From positions 1 through 64,000 of the forward strand of contig JAWKTT010000012.1 of the NCBI GenBank assembly GCA_041398965.1: a DNA stretch of 64,000 nucleotides. The letters are read 5' to 3'. Both the position numbers and the translations under genes were made by a program. Position 1 is the stretch's first letter. Each line of letters opens with the position of its first letter. Positions 28,641-37,797 of the stretch are shown here, piece by piece. Under the pieces are notes generated by a model. The model saw nothing but the letters and a program-made list of their open reading frames with translations. It made no database searches and had not been told where the DNA came from. The DNA is from JAWKTT01 sp041398965. GTDB taxonomy: Bacteria; Planctomycetota; Planctomycetia; Planctomycetales; Planctomycetaceae.

Positions 28641-28718
28641 TTCCCCCTCACCCCGGCCCTCTCCCCCGCTGGAAAGTCCTTCAAAGTAGGAACTTCGACA
28701 GTGGGGGAGAGGGAGAGG
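28641..28718. repeat. Palindromic intergenic repeat, family 2, copy iv
   Basis: CCCCCTCACCCCGGCCCTCT...CCCCGCTGG paired with CAGTGGGGGAGAGGGAGAGG. The centre AAGTCCTTCAAAGTAGGAAC differs from copies ii and iii. Copies i and iv share the CACCCCGGCCCTCTCC sequence and form a subtype. Confidence 0.65.
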
Positions 28719-28833
28719 CTGACAACAAAGATCAACAGTTGGCGAGGATCACAATCCGGGGAATGCACTCCATTCAGGGTTCTGGCGGACTTCGGCGTTG
28801 ACCCGATTTCGTCCGTCGCCGTAAACTTGGAGC

Positions 28834-29904
28834 ATGCAGGAACGATCGCGAAGTTTTCGATTTGCGCGTGTGGCTGATTGGCTCAGTCCGCATCAGCGCT
28901 GGAGTACTGTCCCTAGTTGGATGATGTCGGTGTTTGGGCATGGGGTGTTGTTTGCTGTTCTTGTTATTGCGGCGCGGTTGCCGGGGTGTCAGGGGGAGTT
29001 GACGGGATCGACCGGGGATGCGGTCCGTGAGGTCGGAATTCATCTGAAACCCTCACCACCAGCTCCGAACCCTCATGAGCAGGAGCAGCCTCAACAACAG
29101 GAAACCAATGCGGCTGCTCCGGCGTTTGCGGCTCTCGACTCGGCGACCCCAGAGAGCATTCCGGCTCTGCCGCCGATTCCATTATCGACTCCGAATTCCG
29201 GGGGAACTCCGATGATTGGAGCAGGGGGGCTGCCGTCGACACGTGTCGGTTCTGGTCTCCCTGTGGCCTCGCTCGGGGCAGGGCGGGCGACTCCGTCTTC
29301 TGCAGGGGGAGGACCGGCTGCGACATCGATGTTTGGCATTCAGGATGCGGGACGGCGAATCGTTTATTTGATCGACTCCTCTTCCAGCATGGATGCCGAT
29401 GCCTCGATCCCTGGGAGTCACAGCCCACTCCATGCGGCCAAGCTCGAACTGCTCGCCAGCCTGGCAGACCTTACCCCGGAACAGGAGTTTCAGGTCATCT
29501 TTTGTAATACGAGCGAGCGCAACCCGGTCGTCACGTTAAAGCCAGCTCGATTTGCGATGTTTCATGGGACCGATTCCTCTCGCTTGGATGTCCGTTTGCA
29601 GGTTGATAGCATCCGGGCGGCAGCAGGGACCGATCATCGTCTCGGGCTGACGTCGGCGATGAAGTTCAACCCGGATGTGATCTTTTACCTCTCCGATGCG
29701 GGCGAACCGTTTTTGACAGCCCGGGAACTTGATGACCTCCGACAACTCAACCGGGGTGCTCGAATTCATACGATTCACTTTGGACTTGGCCCGGAAGTGA
29801 ACGGCGACGGGGGAGCACTGACGGAGAACTTTCTCCAAAAACTCTCTCGACAGAATCAGGGAAAGTACGCCTACCGAGACATCCGCCAGTTGGGGCGTCG
29901 CTAG
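28834..29904 (+). CDS. Membrane-anchored VWA-domain protein, first gene of envelope operon
   Basis: 356 residues. A single membrane helix at about 29-48 near the N-terminus is followed by a Pro/Ser/Gly/Gln-rich spacer (70-165), as in TonB/TolA-type proteins. A von Willebrand A domain at about 172-340 has the MIDAS motif D-S-S-S-S at 181-185 ('VYLIDSSSSMD') and 'VIFYLSDAGEP'. The long spacer could let the VWA domain reach across the periplasm. It is followed by lspA, a TPR protein, ExbB and ExbD in the same direction, which suggests an energised envelope complex with this as a possible ExbBD-driven partner. That role is inferred from order only. Confidence 0.85.
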   Translation: MQERSRSFRFARVADWLSPHQRWSTVPSWMMSVFGHGVLFAVLVIAARLPGCQGELTGSTGDAVREVGIHLKPSPPAPNPHEQEQPQQQETNAAAPAFAALDSATPESIPALPPIPLSTPNSGGTPMIGAGGLPSTRVGSGLPVASLGAGRATPSSAGGGPAATSMFGIQDAGRRIVYLIDSSSSMDADASIPGSHSPLHAAKLELLASLADLTPEQEFQVIFCNTSERNPVVTLKPARFAMFHGTDSSRLDVRLQVDSIRAAAGTDHRLGLTSAMKFNPDVIFYLSDAGEPFLTARELDDLRQLNRGARIHTIHFGLGPEVNGDGGALTENFLQKLSRQNQGKYAYRDIRQLGRR

Positions 29905-29966
29905 AATTATCCCCGCTTACATCTGACAACTGCAGTCACCTTCCGCATCTCTTGCCTCCCGTGTCC

Positions 29967-30662
29967 ATGACTTCTGCCGACTCATCTGCTGCGAAATCCG
30001 TTGTTGTTCCCCCGAGATCGTTGCGGGGTTTCGCCTTTAACGAGCGACTGGCACTTTTGCTGCTCTGGGGAAGTCTGATTGTGGGGGGCGACCAGTCGAC
30101 AAAGCAGTACGCCCTCAACAATCTGAAAGGGACCGCGGACGCCCCTCTCGTTTACATGGGGGGAACGCTTGTGATTCAGTATGCGGAGAATCCGGGCGCC
30201 TTTCTGAGTTTACTCGCGAAAGGGCAAGACGCCCTTAGGTTCTGGGTGCTGACTGTCGCCAACGGAATCGTCCTCGGGGGACTGAGTCTGTTCTTGATCG
30301 GCACTCGGCAGACCAATCGTTGGGTCTGGACTGCCCTTGTCCTGATTCTCATGGGGGGGATCGGGAACTTAATTGACCGCATCAGGCTTGATGGGATCGT
30401 TGTTGACTTTATCAACCTTGGTATCGGTTCGCTCCGCACAGGCATCTTCAATGTGGCTGATATCGCCATTACGGCTGGCTTCATTATGTTGTTGCCGACC
30501 GTCTTTTTTGGAGAGACTCCTGCTGACGACAACGGGACACCTACCACCAAGGAGGGGACTCCCACACCGGTCGCCTCTGCGGTCACTTCAACGACTTCGT
30601 CTGTGTCGACGAGTGGGACTCTCGCGAGCGGTCAGAGTCCGGAGACCGGGGAGATTGGTTGA
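29967..30662 (+). CDS. lspA: Lipoprotein signal peptidase (signal peptidase II)
   Basis: The ATG at 29967 is preferred over an upstream TTG at 29952. 231 residues with four membrane helices. The two catalytic aspartates lie in 'GGIGNLIDR' and 'FNVADIAI'; 'VVDFIN' and 'QYAENPGAF' (family box 'N-x-G-x-x-F') are also present. It cleaves prolipoproteins before the lipidated Cys in the inner membrane; the M28 lipoprotein at 49.3 kb would be a substrate. The C-terminus has an extra tail of about 45 residues rich in Thr/Ser/Pro after the last helix, not needed for the fold. Its TGA overlaps the ATG of the next gene, so the pair is translationally coupled. Confidence 0.95.
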   Translation: MTSADSSAAKSVVVPPRSLRGFAFNERLALLLLWGSLIVGGDQSTKQYALNNLKGTADAPLVYMGGTLVIQYAENPGAFLSLLAKGQDALRFWVLTVANGIVLGGLSLFLIGTRQTNRWVWTALVLILMGGIGNLIDRIRLDGIVVDFINLGIGSLRTGIFNVADIAITAGFIMLLPTVFFGETPADDNGTPTTKEGTPTPVASAVTSTTSSVSTSGTLASGQSPETGEIG

Positions 30663-31714
30663 TGTTTCCAACGTCTGGTCGTCTGCTCGCCTGGTGTCTG
30701 ATGGGGTCGTGTCTGGTCCCGCTGTGTCGGTTGAGCGAGTGGTGCGAGTCGACTTGTCGGGCTGAAGATCGTGTCACCATTCGGCCCGAAAGCGGAACGG
30801 GCCGCATCGCCCTTGTGGGGGACATTGTTACTTACAATGACGAAGGGCTCTCTTTTCGAGTGCAGGCGACAGGGGAAGTTCAACGTATTCCGCCCGCTCG
30901 TATTGAGCTGTTGGAGACCTATCGGAATGAGGCACACCTTCGGGCCATCGCCGCTTTGGCTGAGGGCCGTACGACCGACGCCATCGAGGAGGGTTCCAAA
31001 GCTCTGGAAACAGAAAAACGTCTATGGCTGCGACACGAAATACTCGGATTGCTGATTCAGGCTCACCGTCGGCGACAGGAATGGGAACCGGCGGTTGCCC
31101 GCTTCGTCGAGATTGTGAGTGAGGAGCCGCATTGTCGTGAGTGGCGCATGGCTCCGCTCGCGTGGGAGCCGATTTCAGTCAGCGAATCTCTCCGGCAACG
31201 ATGTCGACGATGGCTGACTTCCAGTCACGACAGCGTCCGCCTTGTGGCTGCATCCATCCTCTCGGCGGACCCCGAGTCGGCTGCGGCGGCCAAGATCGAA
31301 ATCGACCGCATTGCCCGCACTGGTGACTCCTATCTGCAAGGCCTCGCGCAGGCTCATCAACGGCAAACACTGATGCAGTCGGGCGAGGTTTCGGAGATCG
31401 AATTGGCTCGATGGAAAGGGGACATCGAGCGGATGCCGGAGTCGATACGGGCGGGACCGTGGTACGTGCTGGGACAGGCGCATCTCCGTCGACAGGAGTT
31501 GGATGAAGCGATTGCCGCGTTACTGTGGTTGCCGACAGTGCATCAGGAGAACGAGCCGTTGGCCGCCCGGGCGACCTACGAATCAGCTCGGATCTTCGAG
31601 CGTCGTAATCAACCAACCCACGCTCGCCGCCTGTACGAAGAGATTCTGGCTCGCTACCCCTGGTCCACCTACACCAGCGAAGCCCGCGCTGCCCTCACCG
31701 AAAAACAACCGTAG
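30662..31714 (+). CDS. TPR-like repeat protein of envelope operon
   Basis: 350 residues. The start is the ATG in the TGATG overlap with the lspA stop. A signal-type hydrophobic stretch ('LLAWCLMGSCLVPLC') is followed by a small beta region (about 38-80) and helical repeats: 'HLRAIAALAEGRTTDAIEEGSKAL', 'AHLRRQELDEAIAALLWL' and 'RRLYEEILARYPWSTY', the last resembling YbgF/CpoB-type TPRs. It is probably periplasmic and a scaffold for the neighbouring ExbB/ExbD proton-driven complex, as CpoB is for Tol-Pal. No conserved catalytic residues are visible. Position in the operon is clear; the function is inferred. Confidence 0.8.
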   Translation: MFPTSGRLLAWCLMGSCLVPLCRLSEWCESTCRAEDRVTIRPESGTGRIALVGDIVTYNDEGLSFRVQATGEVQRIPPARIELLETYRNEAHLRAIAALAEGRTTDAIEEGSKALETEKRLWLRHEILGLLIQAHRRRQEWEPAVARFVEIVSEEPHCREWRMAPLAWEPISVSESLRQRCRRWLTSSHDSVRLVAASILSADPESAAAAKIEIDRIARTGDSYLQGLAQAHQRQTLMQSGEVSEIELARWKGDIERMPESIRAGPWYVLGQAHLRRQELDEAIAALLWLPTVHQENEPLAARATYESARIFERRNQPTHARRLYEEILARYPWSTYTSEARAALTEKQP

Positions 31715-31829
31715 TGTTCCCCTCCCTCGGCCACTTGATGTCGCCTTCTTCGGCAATTCCTGTCACACTACCGGTCGACTCTCATGCGGCGAGTCTGACT
31801 TGAACGGATGCCTTTCTTACGGAAATCTG

Positions 31830-32684
31830 ATGGAACGACCGACTTCGCGACGATTCGTCACTCCTTTGGTTTGTGGCTTGTTGGTTTTGTTGTTCGCTGC
31901 GCCGGCTGACGCTGCCGAGGCTGCGAACATTCTGACGGAAGACGGGGTCGATATCCGGGCACTGCTGAGGGCAGGGGGGATCATTGGCTATGTTATCCTC
32001 GCGTTGAGTGTCGCGATGGTCGCCTTGATCGTCGAACATCTGTTGAGCATTCGACGTTCCTCGATGATGCCGTTGCGCTTGATCGAAGAGTCGCATCAGT
32101 TGATCACCAGTGGCCAACTTCAGAATGCCGAACAACTCTGCCGTCAGCAGTCGAGCTTCGTCGGTTATGTTGTTGCCGCAGGACTCCAGGAAGTCAGCCT
32201 GGGATACCCAGCAGTCGAAAAGGCGATGGAAGATGCCGCGACAGAACAGTCGGCAAGACTGTTTCGTAAGATTGAATACCTCTCGGTCATCGGCACACTG
32301 GCACCGATGCTCGGGCTGATGGGGACTGTCTGGGGGATGATCCAGGCATTCGGCGAGTTCTCCGCAAAGGCGAATCCTCAAGTGGCCGAGTTCGCTCCTG
32401 GCATCTCCCATGCACTGGTTACCACGCTCATGGGACTCTGCGTTGCCGTCCCGGCTCTGGGGGCATTTGCCCTTTTCCGGAATCGCATCGACGAGATGGT
32501 GGCCGAGAGTTCGCTTGCAGCCGAGCATGTCATGAGTCCGCTCAAACGGGCACTCATCGAACGGAAGAAAACAAGCCGCGACCCCCGCAGTAACCCCTCC
32601 GGCTCCCCGTCAACCGCAGGGGCTTCGTCTGGCGAACGAACAGCCATTCCGCCCGTCGCAATCGAACGGGAGCGTCCTTCATGA
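31830..32684 (+). CDS. exbB: MotA/TolQ/ExbB proton channel protein
   Basis: 284 residues from the ATG at 31830; upstream in-frame sequence belongs to the preceding gene's region. A signal peptide ('LVCGLLVLLFAAPADAAEA') is followed by the first core helix ('IIGYVILALSVAMVALIVEHL') and the cytoplasmic loop. The conserved core is 'IEYLSVIGTLAPMLGLMGTVWGMIQAF', then 'ALVTTLMGLCVAVPALGAF'. ExbB/TolQ forms the pentameric proton channel that works with ExbD. The C-terminal 45 residues are basic and Ser/Pro-rich. The stop overlaps exbD by four bases (ATGA). Which process it powers (TonB-like uptake, Tol-like constriction or another) cannot be told from sequence. Confidence 0.93.
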   Translation: MERPTSRRFVTPLVCGLLVLLFAAPADAAEAANILTEDGVDIRALLRAGGIIGYVILALSVAMVALIVEHLLSIRRSSMMPLRLIEESHQLITSGQLQNAEQLCRQQSSFVGYVVAAGLQEVSLGYPAVEKAMEDAATEQSARLFRKIEYLSVIGTLAPMLGLMGTVWGMIQAFGEFSAKANPQVAEFAPGISHALVTTLMGLCVAVPALGAFALFRNRIDEMVAESSLAAEHVMSPLKRALIERKKTSRDPRSNPSGSPSTAGASSGERTAIPPVAIERERPS

Positions 32685-33121
32685 GAGTCCCGTCGACTTA
32701 CCGTCAGCGGGGCCTGAAGTTCAACATCACCCCGATGATCGACATCGTGTTTCTCCTCGTCATCTTCTTTCTCGTCTCGACCCACTTCGTCAACAGCGAG
32801 CATCGAGAGGACCTCGCTCTCCCGACAGCCACACAGTCGGACGACCGTCCCACAACCCCTCGGCGACTCGTGATCAACCTGCTCTCCGATGGCGAAATGC
32901 GGGTGAATGGCCGCACCGTCGACCTTCCTGCCGTCGTACAGATGCTTCAGCAAGATGCCGCTGAAGGGATCGACGACTATGAAGTCCAGATTCGCGGCGA
33001 CCGAGAGGTAACGTACAACCATGTCGAACCGATCCTGCTTGCTTGTGCCCGCCACGGCATCACCCGTGTTGGTTTCAAGAAGCTTGACGAGTCACTTCAG
33101 GGGCACTCACGCGCCCCGTGA
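32681..33121 (+). CDS. exbD: ExbD/TolR biopolymer transport protein
   Basis: 146 residues. A short cytoplasmic N-terminus and one membrane helix 'ITPMIDIVFLLVIFFLVST' contain the essential Asp of the proton path (P-M-I-D). A periplasmic domain follows with 'VQIRGDREVTYNHVEPILLACARHGI', typical of ExbD/TolR. It pairs with the ExbB encoded just upstream, with overlapping stop and start. It is the last gene of the 28.8-33.1 kb operon. Confidence 0.93.
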   Translation: MRVPSTYRQRGLKFNITPMIDIVFLLVIFFLVSTHFVNSEHREDLALPTATQSDDRPTTPRRLVINLLSDGEMRVNGRTVDLPAVVQMLQQDAAEGIDDYEVQIRGDREVTYNHVEPILLACARHGITRVGFKKLDESLQGHSRAP

Positions 33122-33386
33122 CGGAGACTCTGGTTGTCCGGCGATCGCAATTTGCTGACTTGTCGCCACTCGCAACGGTTGCAGCGGTCGTACGACTTCC
33201 TCCGGCGTGGTAAGGGGTGTCGTTAGTGCGGGTGATCGTACGTTGGTGCGGGAAAGGTCCGTTGCTTACGGCGAAACTCCGTCTCTCTTCGTCCTGCACG
33301 CCCGGCATGGTGTACATCTTAACCTAAGGACGATGGCCCCGATCGCCCACCCTCTCTGTTGCACTTCCCGTTCTGGAGTCCGGTTG

Positions 33387-34148
33387 ATGATTGAAGTCGA
33401 TCGCCTGACCAAGGAGTTCTCCGATCTCCGCCGCGGCTCGGTCGCTGCGCTGGAAGCTGTCTCTTTCAATGTTCAGGCGGGTGAAATCTTCGGGCTGCTG
33501 GGGCCTAACGGAGCGGGCAAAACGACCTGTCTCCGCCTCCTCAGCACTGTCCTGCAGCCCACCTCGGGGCGGGCACATGTCGCCGGGTATGATGTCGTCC
33601 GCCAGCCGGAACAAGTCCGGGCGCACATTGGATTCATGTCCAATAACACCGGGATCTACGACCGCATGACCGCCTGGGAGTTGGTCGAATATTACGGTCG
33701 ACTCTACGGGATGTCTGAAGACCTCTTGCAGGCCAGGCTCAACGAAATTTTTGAAACGTTGCAGATGAACGAGATTCGCGATGTGCTCGGGTCGAAGATG
33801 TCGACCGGTATGAAGCAAAAGGTCTCCATCGCGCGCACAATCATTCACGATCCCCCCGTCCTCATCTTCGACGAACCAACCTCGGGTCTTGATGTCCTCG
33901 TGGCCCGGGCAGTCCTTAAGGCGGTCGAACAACTTCGCGAACAGGGGAAGTGTATTATCTTTTCGACGCACATTATGCGTGAAGTCGAAAAACTTTGTGA
34001 CCGCGTGGCGATCATTCATCGCGGTCGCATCCTCGCGATCGGGACTCTTGCGGAACTCGCCTCCGAATACAATCAACCCGATGTCGAAGAACTTTTCTTC
34101 GACCTGATTCGCCTCAACGATGAACCGCAGGAGACAACCCGAGCATGA
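33387..34148 (+). CDS. ABC transporter ATP-binding protein, NatA type
   Basis: 253 residues from the ATG at 33387 ('MIEVDRLTKEF'); the open frame further upstream has no domain. Walker A is 'GPNGAGKT' at about 39-46, the signature region is 'MSTGMKQKVSIAR', Walker B is 'VLIFDEPTSGLD', and the switch His is in 'STHIM'. Motifs match NatA/CcmA-type ATPases. It overlaps the permease gene downstream by four bases. The pair should form an exporter; NatAB of Bacillus exports sodium, but the substrate here is not known. Confidence 0.93.
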   Translation: MIEVDRLTKEFSDLRRGSVAALEAVSFNVQAGEIFGLLGPNGAGKTTCLRLLSTVLQPTSGRAHVAGYDVVRQPEQVRAHIGFMSNNTGIYDRMTAWELVEYYGRLYGMSEDLLQARLNEIFETLQMNEIRDVLGSKMSTGMKQKVSIARTIIHDPPVLIFDEPTSGLDVLVARAVLKAVEQLREQGKCIIFSTHIMREVEKLCDRVAIIHRGRILAIGTLAELASEYNQPDVEELFFDLIRLNDEPQETTRA

Positions 34149-36724
34149 CGCGACGCAATGTCCTTCTGATCTTCCTGCGTGAAGTCCGCGATCAACTCCG
34201 CGACCGCCGCACGCTGTTTATGGTGGCCATCCTCCCGATGCTACTCTATCCCGCGCTCGGGATCGGCATCGCGCAGATGACCACCACCTTCTCAGAACAA
34301 CAGCGAACCGTGGCCATTATCGGTTTCGACGAACTCCCCCCGCCACCACTGCTCGATCCGACGAACCGTCATCGATTTGTCGACTCCCTCTTCGACACAC
34401 CCGCAGACGCCTCGAAGCTATTTGTCATCACCGAGGCTGACCTCGCTGTTGACGTTTCCGTGATCACTGACGAGACCCCTTCAGCGGACGAGAATGCAGA
34501 TTCGACAACGGCAGGGGCCACTGCGAAATCGGAGTCTCCCGAGCCTTCCAAGGCGGAGCCTGCCGTCAGTGAGACGCTCACACGATTTCTCATTTCTGCC
34601 CGAGCACGTCGGGCGAACATTGAAGAGCTGGGCCGTCTGACCCTGCAACTCGACCTCGTCGCCCCCCAAACATCGGCGAAAGAATCTGACGCGGAGCCGA
34701 CCGTTACTTCGGAAGCGTCTGACGTCAGTGACAAGCAGGCTCTGTCCACGCTCAAGGCCCGACATAAAGAATTACAAGACGAAATTCAACGTTGGTTTCG
34801 TGATGCTCCCGTGCAAGTCCTCATCGTGGTTCCTCAGGGGTACCATGCTCACTTAGATCAGGTCAATAAACTCCTGAAGCAGCGTCGCCCGCTTGACGAC
34901 TTCCTCTCAACCGGCCCGCGACCGATCATTCTGCAAAACAGTGCCAACGATAAGTCGATGGTCGCCTATGGTCGGGTTCGGAGTGCGGTCCGAAACTGGT
35001 CGCAACAGGCTTTGCGAAACCAACTTGTCGCCGCCGAACTCCCTGCGTCGCTCCCCTCGGCCGTCGACACCACGATGCTCGATATGGCTGTCGCGGATGA
35101 AATTTCCGCTTCCCTGTGGAGTAAGCTCTTCCCGACCCTCCTGATGATGATGGCGGTCACGGGAGCGTTCTACCCGGCTGTCGACCTCGGCGCCGGTGAG
35201 AAGGAGCGGGGAACCATGGAGACACTCCTGATCTCTCCGGCGACCCGGACAGAGATTGTCATCGGGAAATTCCTGACGGTGTTGCTCTTCAGTCTGTCGA
35301 CCGCCTTCTTGAATATCGCCAGTATGGGGTTAACCGCAAAGTATATGCTGAACTCGGCGACAGCCGGGCGACTGGCGAACCTTGGCGACGTCGCTTCGTT
35401 TCCTCCAGTTTCATCGCTTGTCTGGGTAGCTATGATTGGCATTCCACTTGCCGCCATGTTCAGCGCCCTGAGCCTTGCGTTTGCCATGTTCGCCCGCAGT
35501 ACGAAAGAGGGGCAGTATTATCTGACTCCATTGCTCATGGTCACGATGGGACTGACGATGTTCACTCTCAGTCCGACCGTCGAATTAAATGCCTATTATA
35601 GTGTCTTGCCGATTGTGGGGCCGGGATTGTTGCTGAAGACACTCCTCCTTTCGCAGACGATGCCGAATATGGCAGCTTATATCGTCGCCGTGTTAGGGTC
35701 GAGCATTGTCTACAGTGCGTTGGCCCTGTGGTGGGCGATCGAACAATTCGCACGGGAGGACATTCTGTTCCGCGAAGCCGAACGTTTTGACCTGAAACTC
35801 TGGGTGAAACACCTGTTTCGCGACAAAGAGCCGACCCCCACCTTCAGCGAAGCGGGGCTCTGTCTTGTGACGATCCTCATGCTCGTCTTCGTCTTCATGG
35901 GGGTCGGTGCGGGACAGACCTTTTCCGCTAATGCGATGCAGGATGCGCTCATAAAACAGGGGATATTCCTGATGGTCGCTGTCGGTGTGCCACCACTTCT
36001 GATGGCGATCCTCCTGACTCGCAACCCATTAGAAACGCTGAAACTCCGCTGGCCCGAATGGCGATACCTTGTCGTGGCGGTCGGATTGGCATTCGTGCTT
36101 CAGCCCATCTCGTTAGAGTTAGCCTATCGCCTCTCCGACTTCTTTCCACCCGTTCCGGAAGTTGTCACGAAGTTCATGTCGGCCCTTAAAGAGGTGGACG
36201 TTCCATGGTGGATGACGATTGCTGCGCTAGCACTGGCCCCTGCCCTGTTTGAAGAACTGGCGTTTCGTGGGTTTATCTTAAGCGGTCTGCAACGAGCAAG
36301 AAACCCTTGGGTGGCGATCGTTTTGTCGTCATTAGCCTTCGGTGCGATTCATATGATTCCGTCCCAGGCATTTAATGCGATGCTGATGGGGATTGCCATC
36401 GGACTGCTCGCGGTCACCAGTCGCAGCTTAATTCCCGGGATACTTCTGCACTTCCTCTATAACGCCTCGCAGATTCTTGTTGGTCGGTTTTCGACGGAAC
36501 TCGAAACGACGGCTGCAAGCACCGATGACTTTCTCTTTAGCGTTGTCGTCGACCCTGAAGGAAAAGTGGTTGGTTACGATCCGCACTTTCCTCTGTTGTT
36601 CCCCTGTGTGTTGGCCGGTGCCATCCTGCTGGCCTTCCTTGTCCGCCGCCTGCGTCGCCAGGAAGAGGAACGCCTTCGTCTCCAATACGGTGACCCCACC
36701 CCCCCAATGACGCCAGTGTCATAG
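34145..36724 (+). CDS. NatB-type ABC permease fused to a CPBP intramembrane protease
   Basis: 859 residues. The N-terminus (about 1-560) is an ABC-2/NatB permease: 'FLREVRDQLRDRRTLFMVAILPM', a long periplasmic insertion, then 'YPAVDLGAGEKERGTMETLL' and membrane helices. The C-terminus (about 610-850) is a CPBP (CAAX protease/bacteriocin-processing) domain: 'ALFEELAFRGFILSGL' near residue 700 with the Glu-Glu and Arg, 'AFGAIHM' near 735 and 'PGILLHFLYNA' near 768 with the two histidines. All expected catalytic residues are present. Such a fusion suggests export coupled to cleavage of a membrane peptide. The A-T-G-A overlap with the ATPase gene indicates one operon. Confidence 0.9.
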   Translation: MTRRNVLLIFLREVRDQLRDRRTLFMVAILPMLLYPALGIGIAQMTTTFSEQQRTVAIIGFDELPPPPLLDPTNRHRFVDSLFDTPADASKLFVITEADLAVDVSVITDETPSADENADSTTAGATAKSESPEPSKAEPAVSETLTRFLISARARRANIEELGRLTLQLDLVAPQTSAKESDAEPTVTSEASDVSDKQALSTLKARHKELQDEIQRWFRDAPVQVLIVVPQGYHAHLDQVNKLLKQRRPLDDFLSTGPRPIILQNSANDKSMVAYGRVRSAVRNWSQQALRNQLVAAELPASLPSAVDTTMLDMAVADEISASLWSKLFPTLLMMMAVTGAFYPAVDLGAGEKERGTMETLLISPATRTEIVIGKFLTVLLFSLSTAFLNIASMGLTAKYMLNSATAGRLANLGDVASFPPVSSLVWVAMIGIPLAAMFSALSLAFAMFARSTKEGQYYLTPLLMVTMGLTMFTLSPTVELNAYYSVLPIVGPGLLLKTLLLSQTMPNMAAYIVAVLGSSIVYSALALWWAIEQFAREDILFREAERFDLKLWVKHLFRDKEPTPTFSEAGLCLVTILMLVFVFMGVGAGQTFSANAMQDALIKQGIFLMVAVGVPPLLMAILLTRNPLETLKLRWPEWRYLVVAVGLAFVLQPISLELAYRLSDFFPPVPEVVTKFMSALKEVDVPWWMTIAALALAPALFEELAFRGFILSGLQRARNPWVAIVLSSLAFGAIHMIPSQAFNAMLMGIAIGLLAVTSRSLIPGILLHFLYNASQILVGRFSTELETTAASTDDFLFSVVVDPEGKVVGYDPHFPLLFPCVLAGAILLAFLVRRLRRQEEERLRLQYGDPTPPMTPVS

Positions 36725-36786
36725 TTTTCCCTTTGGTGGGAGACCTGACGGTCGCCGCACTGTGTTTTCAGAGAATCGGTGTCAAT

Positions 36787-37797
36787 ATGTCTCGGCCCGC
36801 AGCGGAGATTCCTCCCGATCAACCGCAGTTCTCTCGGCCTGTTCGAGTGCTGAAGTCGTTGATAAAGTGCGGGGCGATTGGATTCGTCTTGTTGTTAGTT
36901 ATGCTCTACTTCTTGCAACGTCACTTGATTTATCATCCCAAGCGGGGGACCGTTTTGGTTGAGGAGTTCTCGTCGCATGTTGGTCCCGTTTATGATGTTT
37001 CCATCACCGCGACTGACGGGGTCACGCTGCATGGTTGGTTGTCGTTAGCGAAAGCGAGTCCTCTACCGACCGATCAGGTGACGCCACCCACTGCTGAGTT
37101 CTTCGTTGAGCGACCCCAGCCTTTTGTGCTGTATTTTCAGGGAAATGCTGGGAATCGGTCGAGACGGGGAATGCAGGTGGCGATGCTCAACGACCTTGGC
37201 TGCGATGTACTGATCGTCGACTATCGAGGTTATGGTGATAACGATGGGGCCCCCTCAGAGAAGGGACTGGCTGCCGACGCGAAGAGCATTTGCCTGGCGG
37301 TTCAGGAGCGGTATCAGGTCCCAGTAAGTCGGATGGTCCTCTTCGGGGAATCGCTCGGCGGGGGAGTGGCAACCGGACTGTGTCATGACCTCTGTGCTGC
37401 GGGGACTCCGCCGGCGGGGCTCATTATTCGGGCGTCGTTCTCTTCGTTAGGAGATGTCGCGAGTTATCATTATCCGTGGCTGCCGGTACGCTGGTTATTG
37501 ACTGATCGTTATCCCTCGGTGGAACGTCTCCCGCAGATCACTTCGGCGGTGCTCGTTCTGCATGGAGATGCTGATGAGGTGATCCCGTTTTCCCAGGGGG
37601 AGCAACTCTTCGCCGCTGCCCCCGCACAGTCGGCGAGCGGTATTGCGAAGCAGTTTATTCGACTCAAAGGGACCGGTCACAACGACATTATGTATGTCGC
37701 GGGAGATCAGGTCCGCGCGGGACTGTCCCCCTTCTTCGAGAAGGTGAGCAACACCCTGACAGCCCGTGAAAAAACGGCCGTGAGTCAGAATAACTAA
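36787..37797 (+). CDS. Membrane-anchored alpha/beta hydrolase, C-terminus encoded by a repeat
   Basis: 336 residues from the ATG at 36787. An N-terminal anchor helix ('AIGFVLLLVMLYFLQRHLIY') is followed by an alpha/beta-hydrolase domain of the BEM46/YhfR-like type: 'LYFQGNAGNRSRRG', 'LIVDYRGYGDNDGAPSEKG', nucleophile elbow 'LFGESLGGGVA' (Ser), an Asp in 'LHGDADEVIP' and a His in 'KGTGHNDI'. The active site should face the periplasm. The last dozen residues ('AREKTAVSQNN') come from a palindromic element at 37760-37890, so the native stop may have been lost. It lies 62 bases after the NatB fusion gene. Substrate unknown. Confidence 0.88.
   Translation: MSRPAAEIPPDQPQFSRPVRVLKSLIKCGAIGFVLLLVMLYFLQRHLIYHPKRGTVLVEEFSSHVGPVYDVSITATDGVTLHGWLSLAKASPLPTDQVTPPTAEFFVERPQPFVLYFQGNAGNRSRRGMQVAMLNDLGCDVLIVDYRGYGDNDGAPSEKGLAADAKSICLAVQERYQVPVSRMVLFGESLGGGVATGLCHDLCAAGTPPAGLIIRASFSSLGDVASYHYPWLPVRWLLTDRYPSVERLPQITSAVLVLHGDADEVIPFSQGEQLFAAAPAQSASGIAKQFIRLKGTGHNDIMYVAGDQVRAGLSPFFEKVSNTLTAREKTAVSQNN

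Larger units (their letters stand above)
27735..28833. other. 1.1-kb gene-free region made largely of dispersed repeats
   Basis: No credible gene. It contains a diverged TAGCAGCC-type element (28142-28250) and two family-2 palindromes (28502-28593, 28641-28718). The segment 28264-28440 has short minus-strand reading frames, none with a start, motif or composition that I would call a gene. The promoter of the operon beginning at 28834 should be near the right end. Confidence 0.5.
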
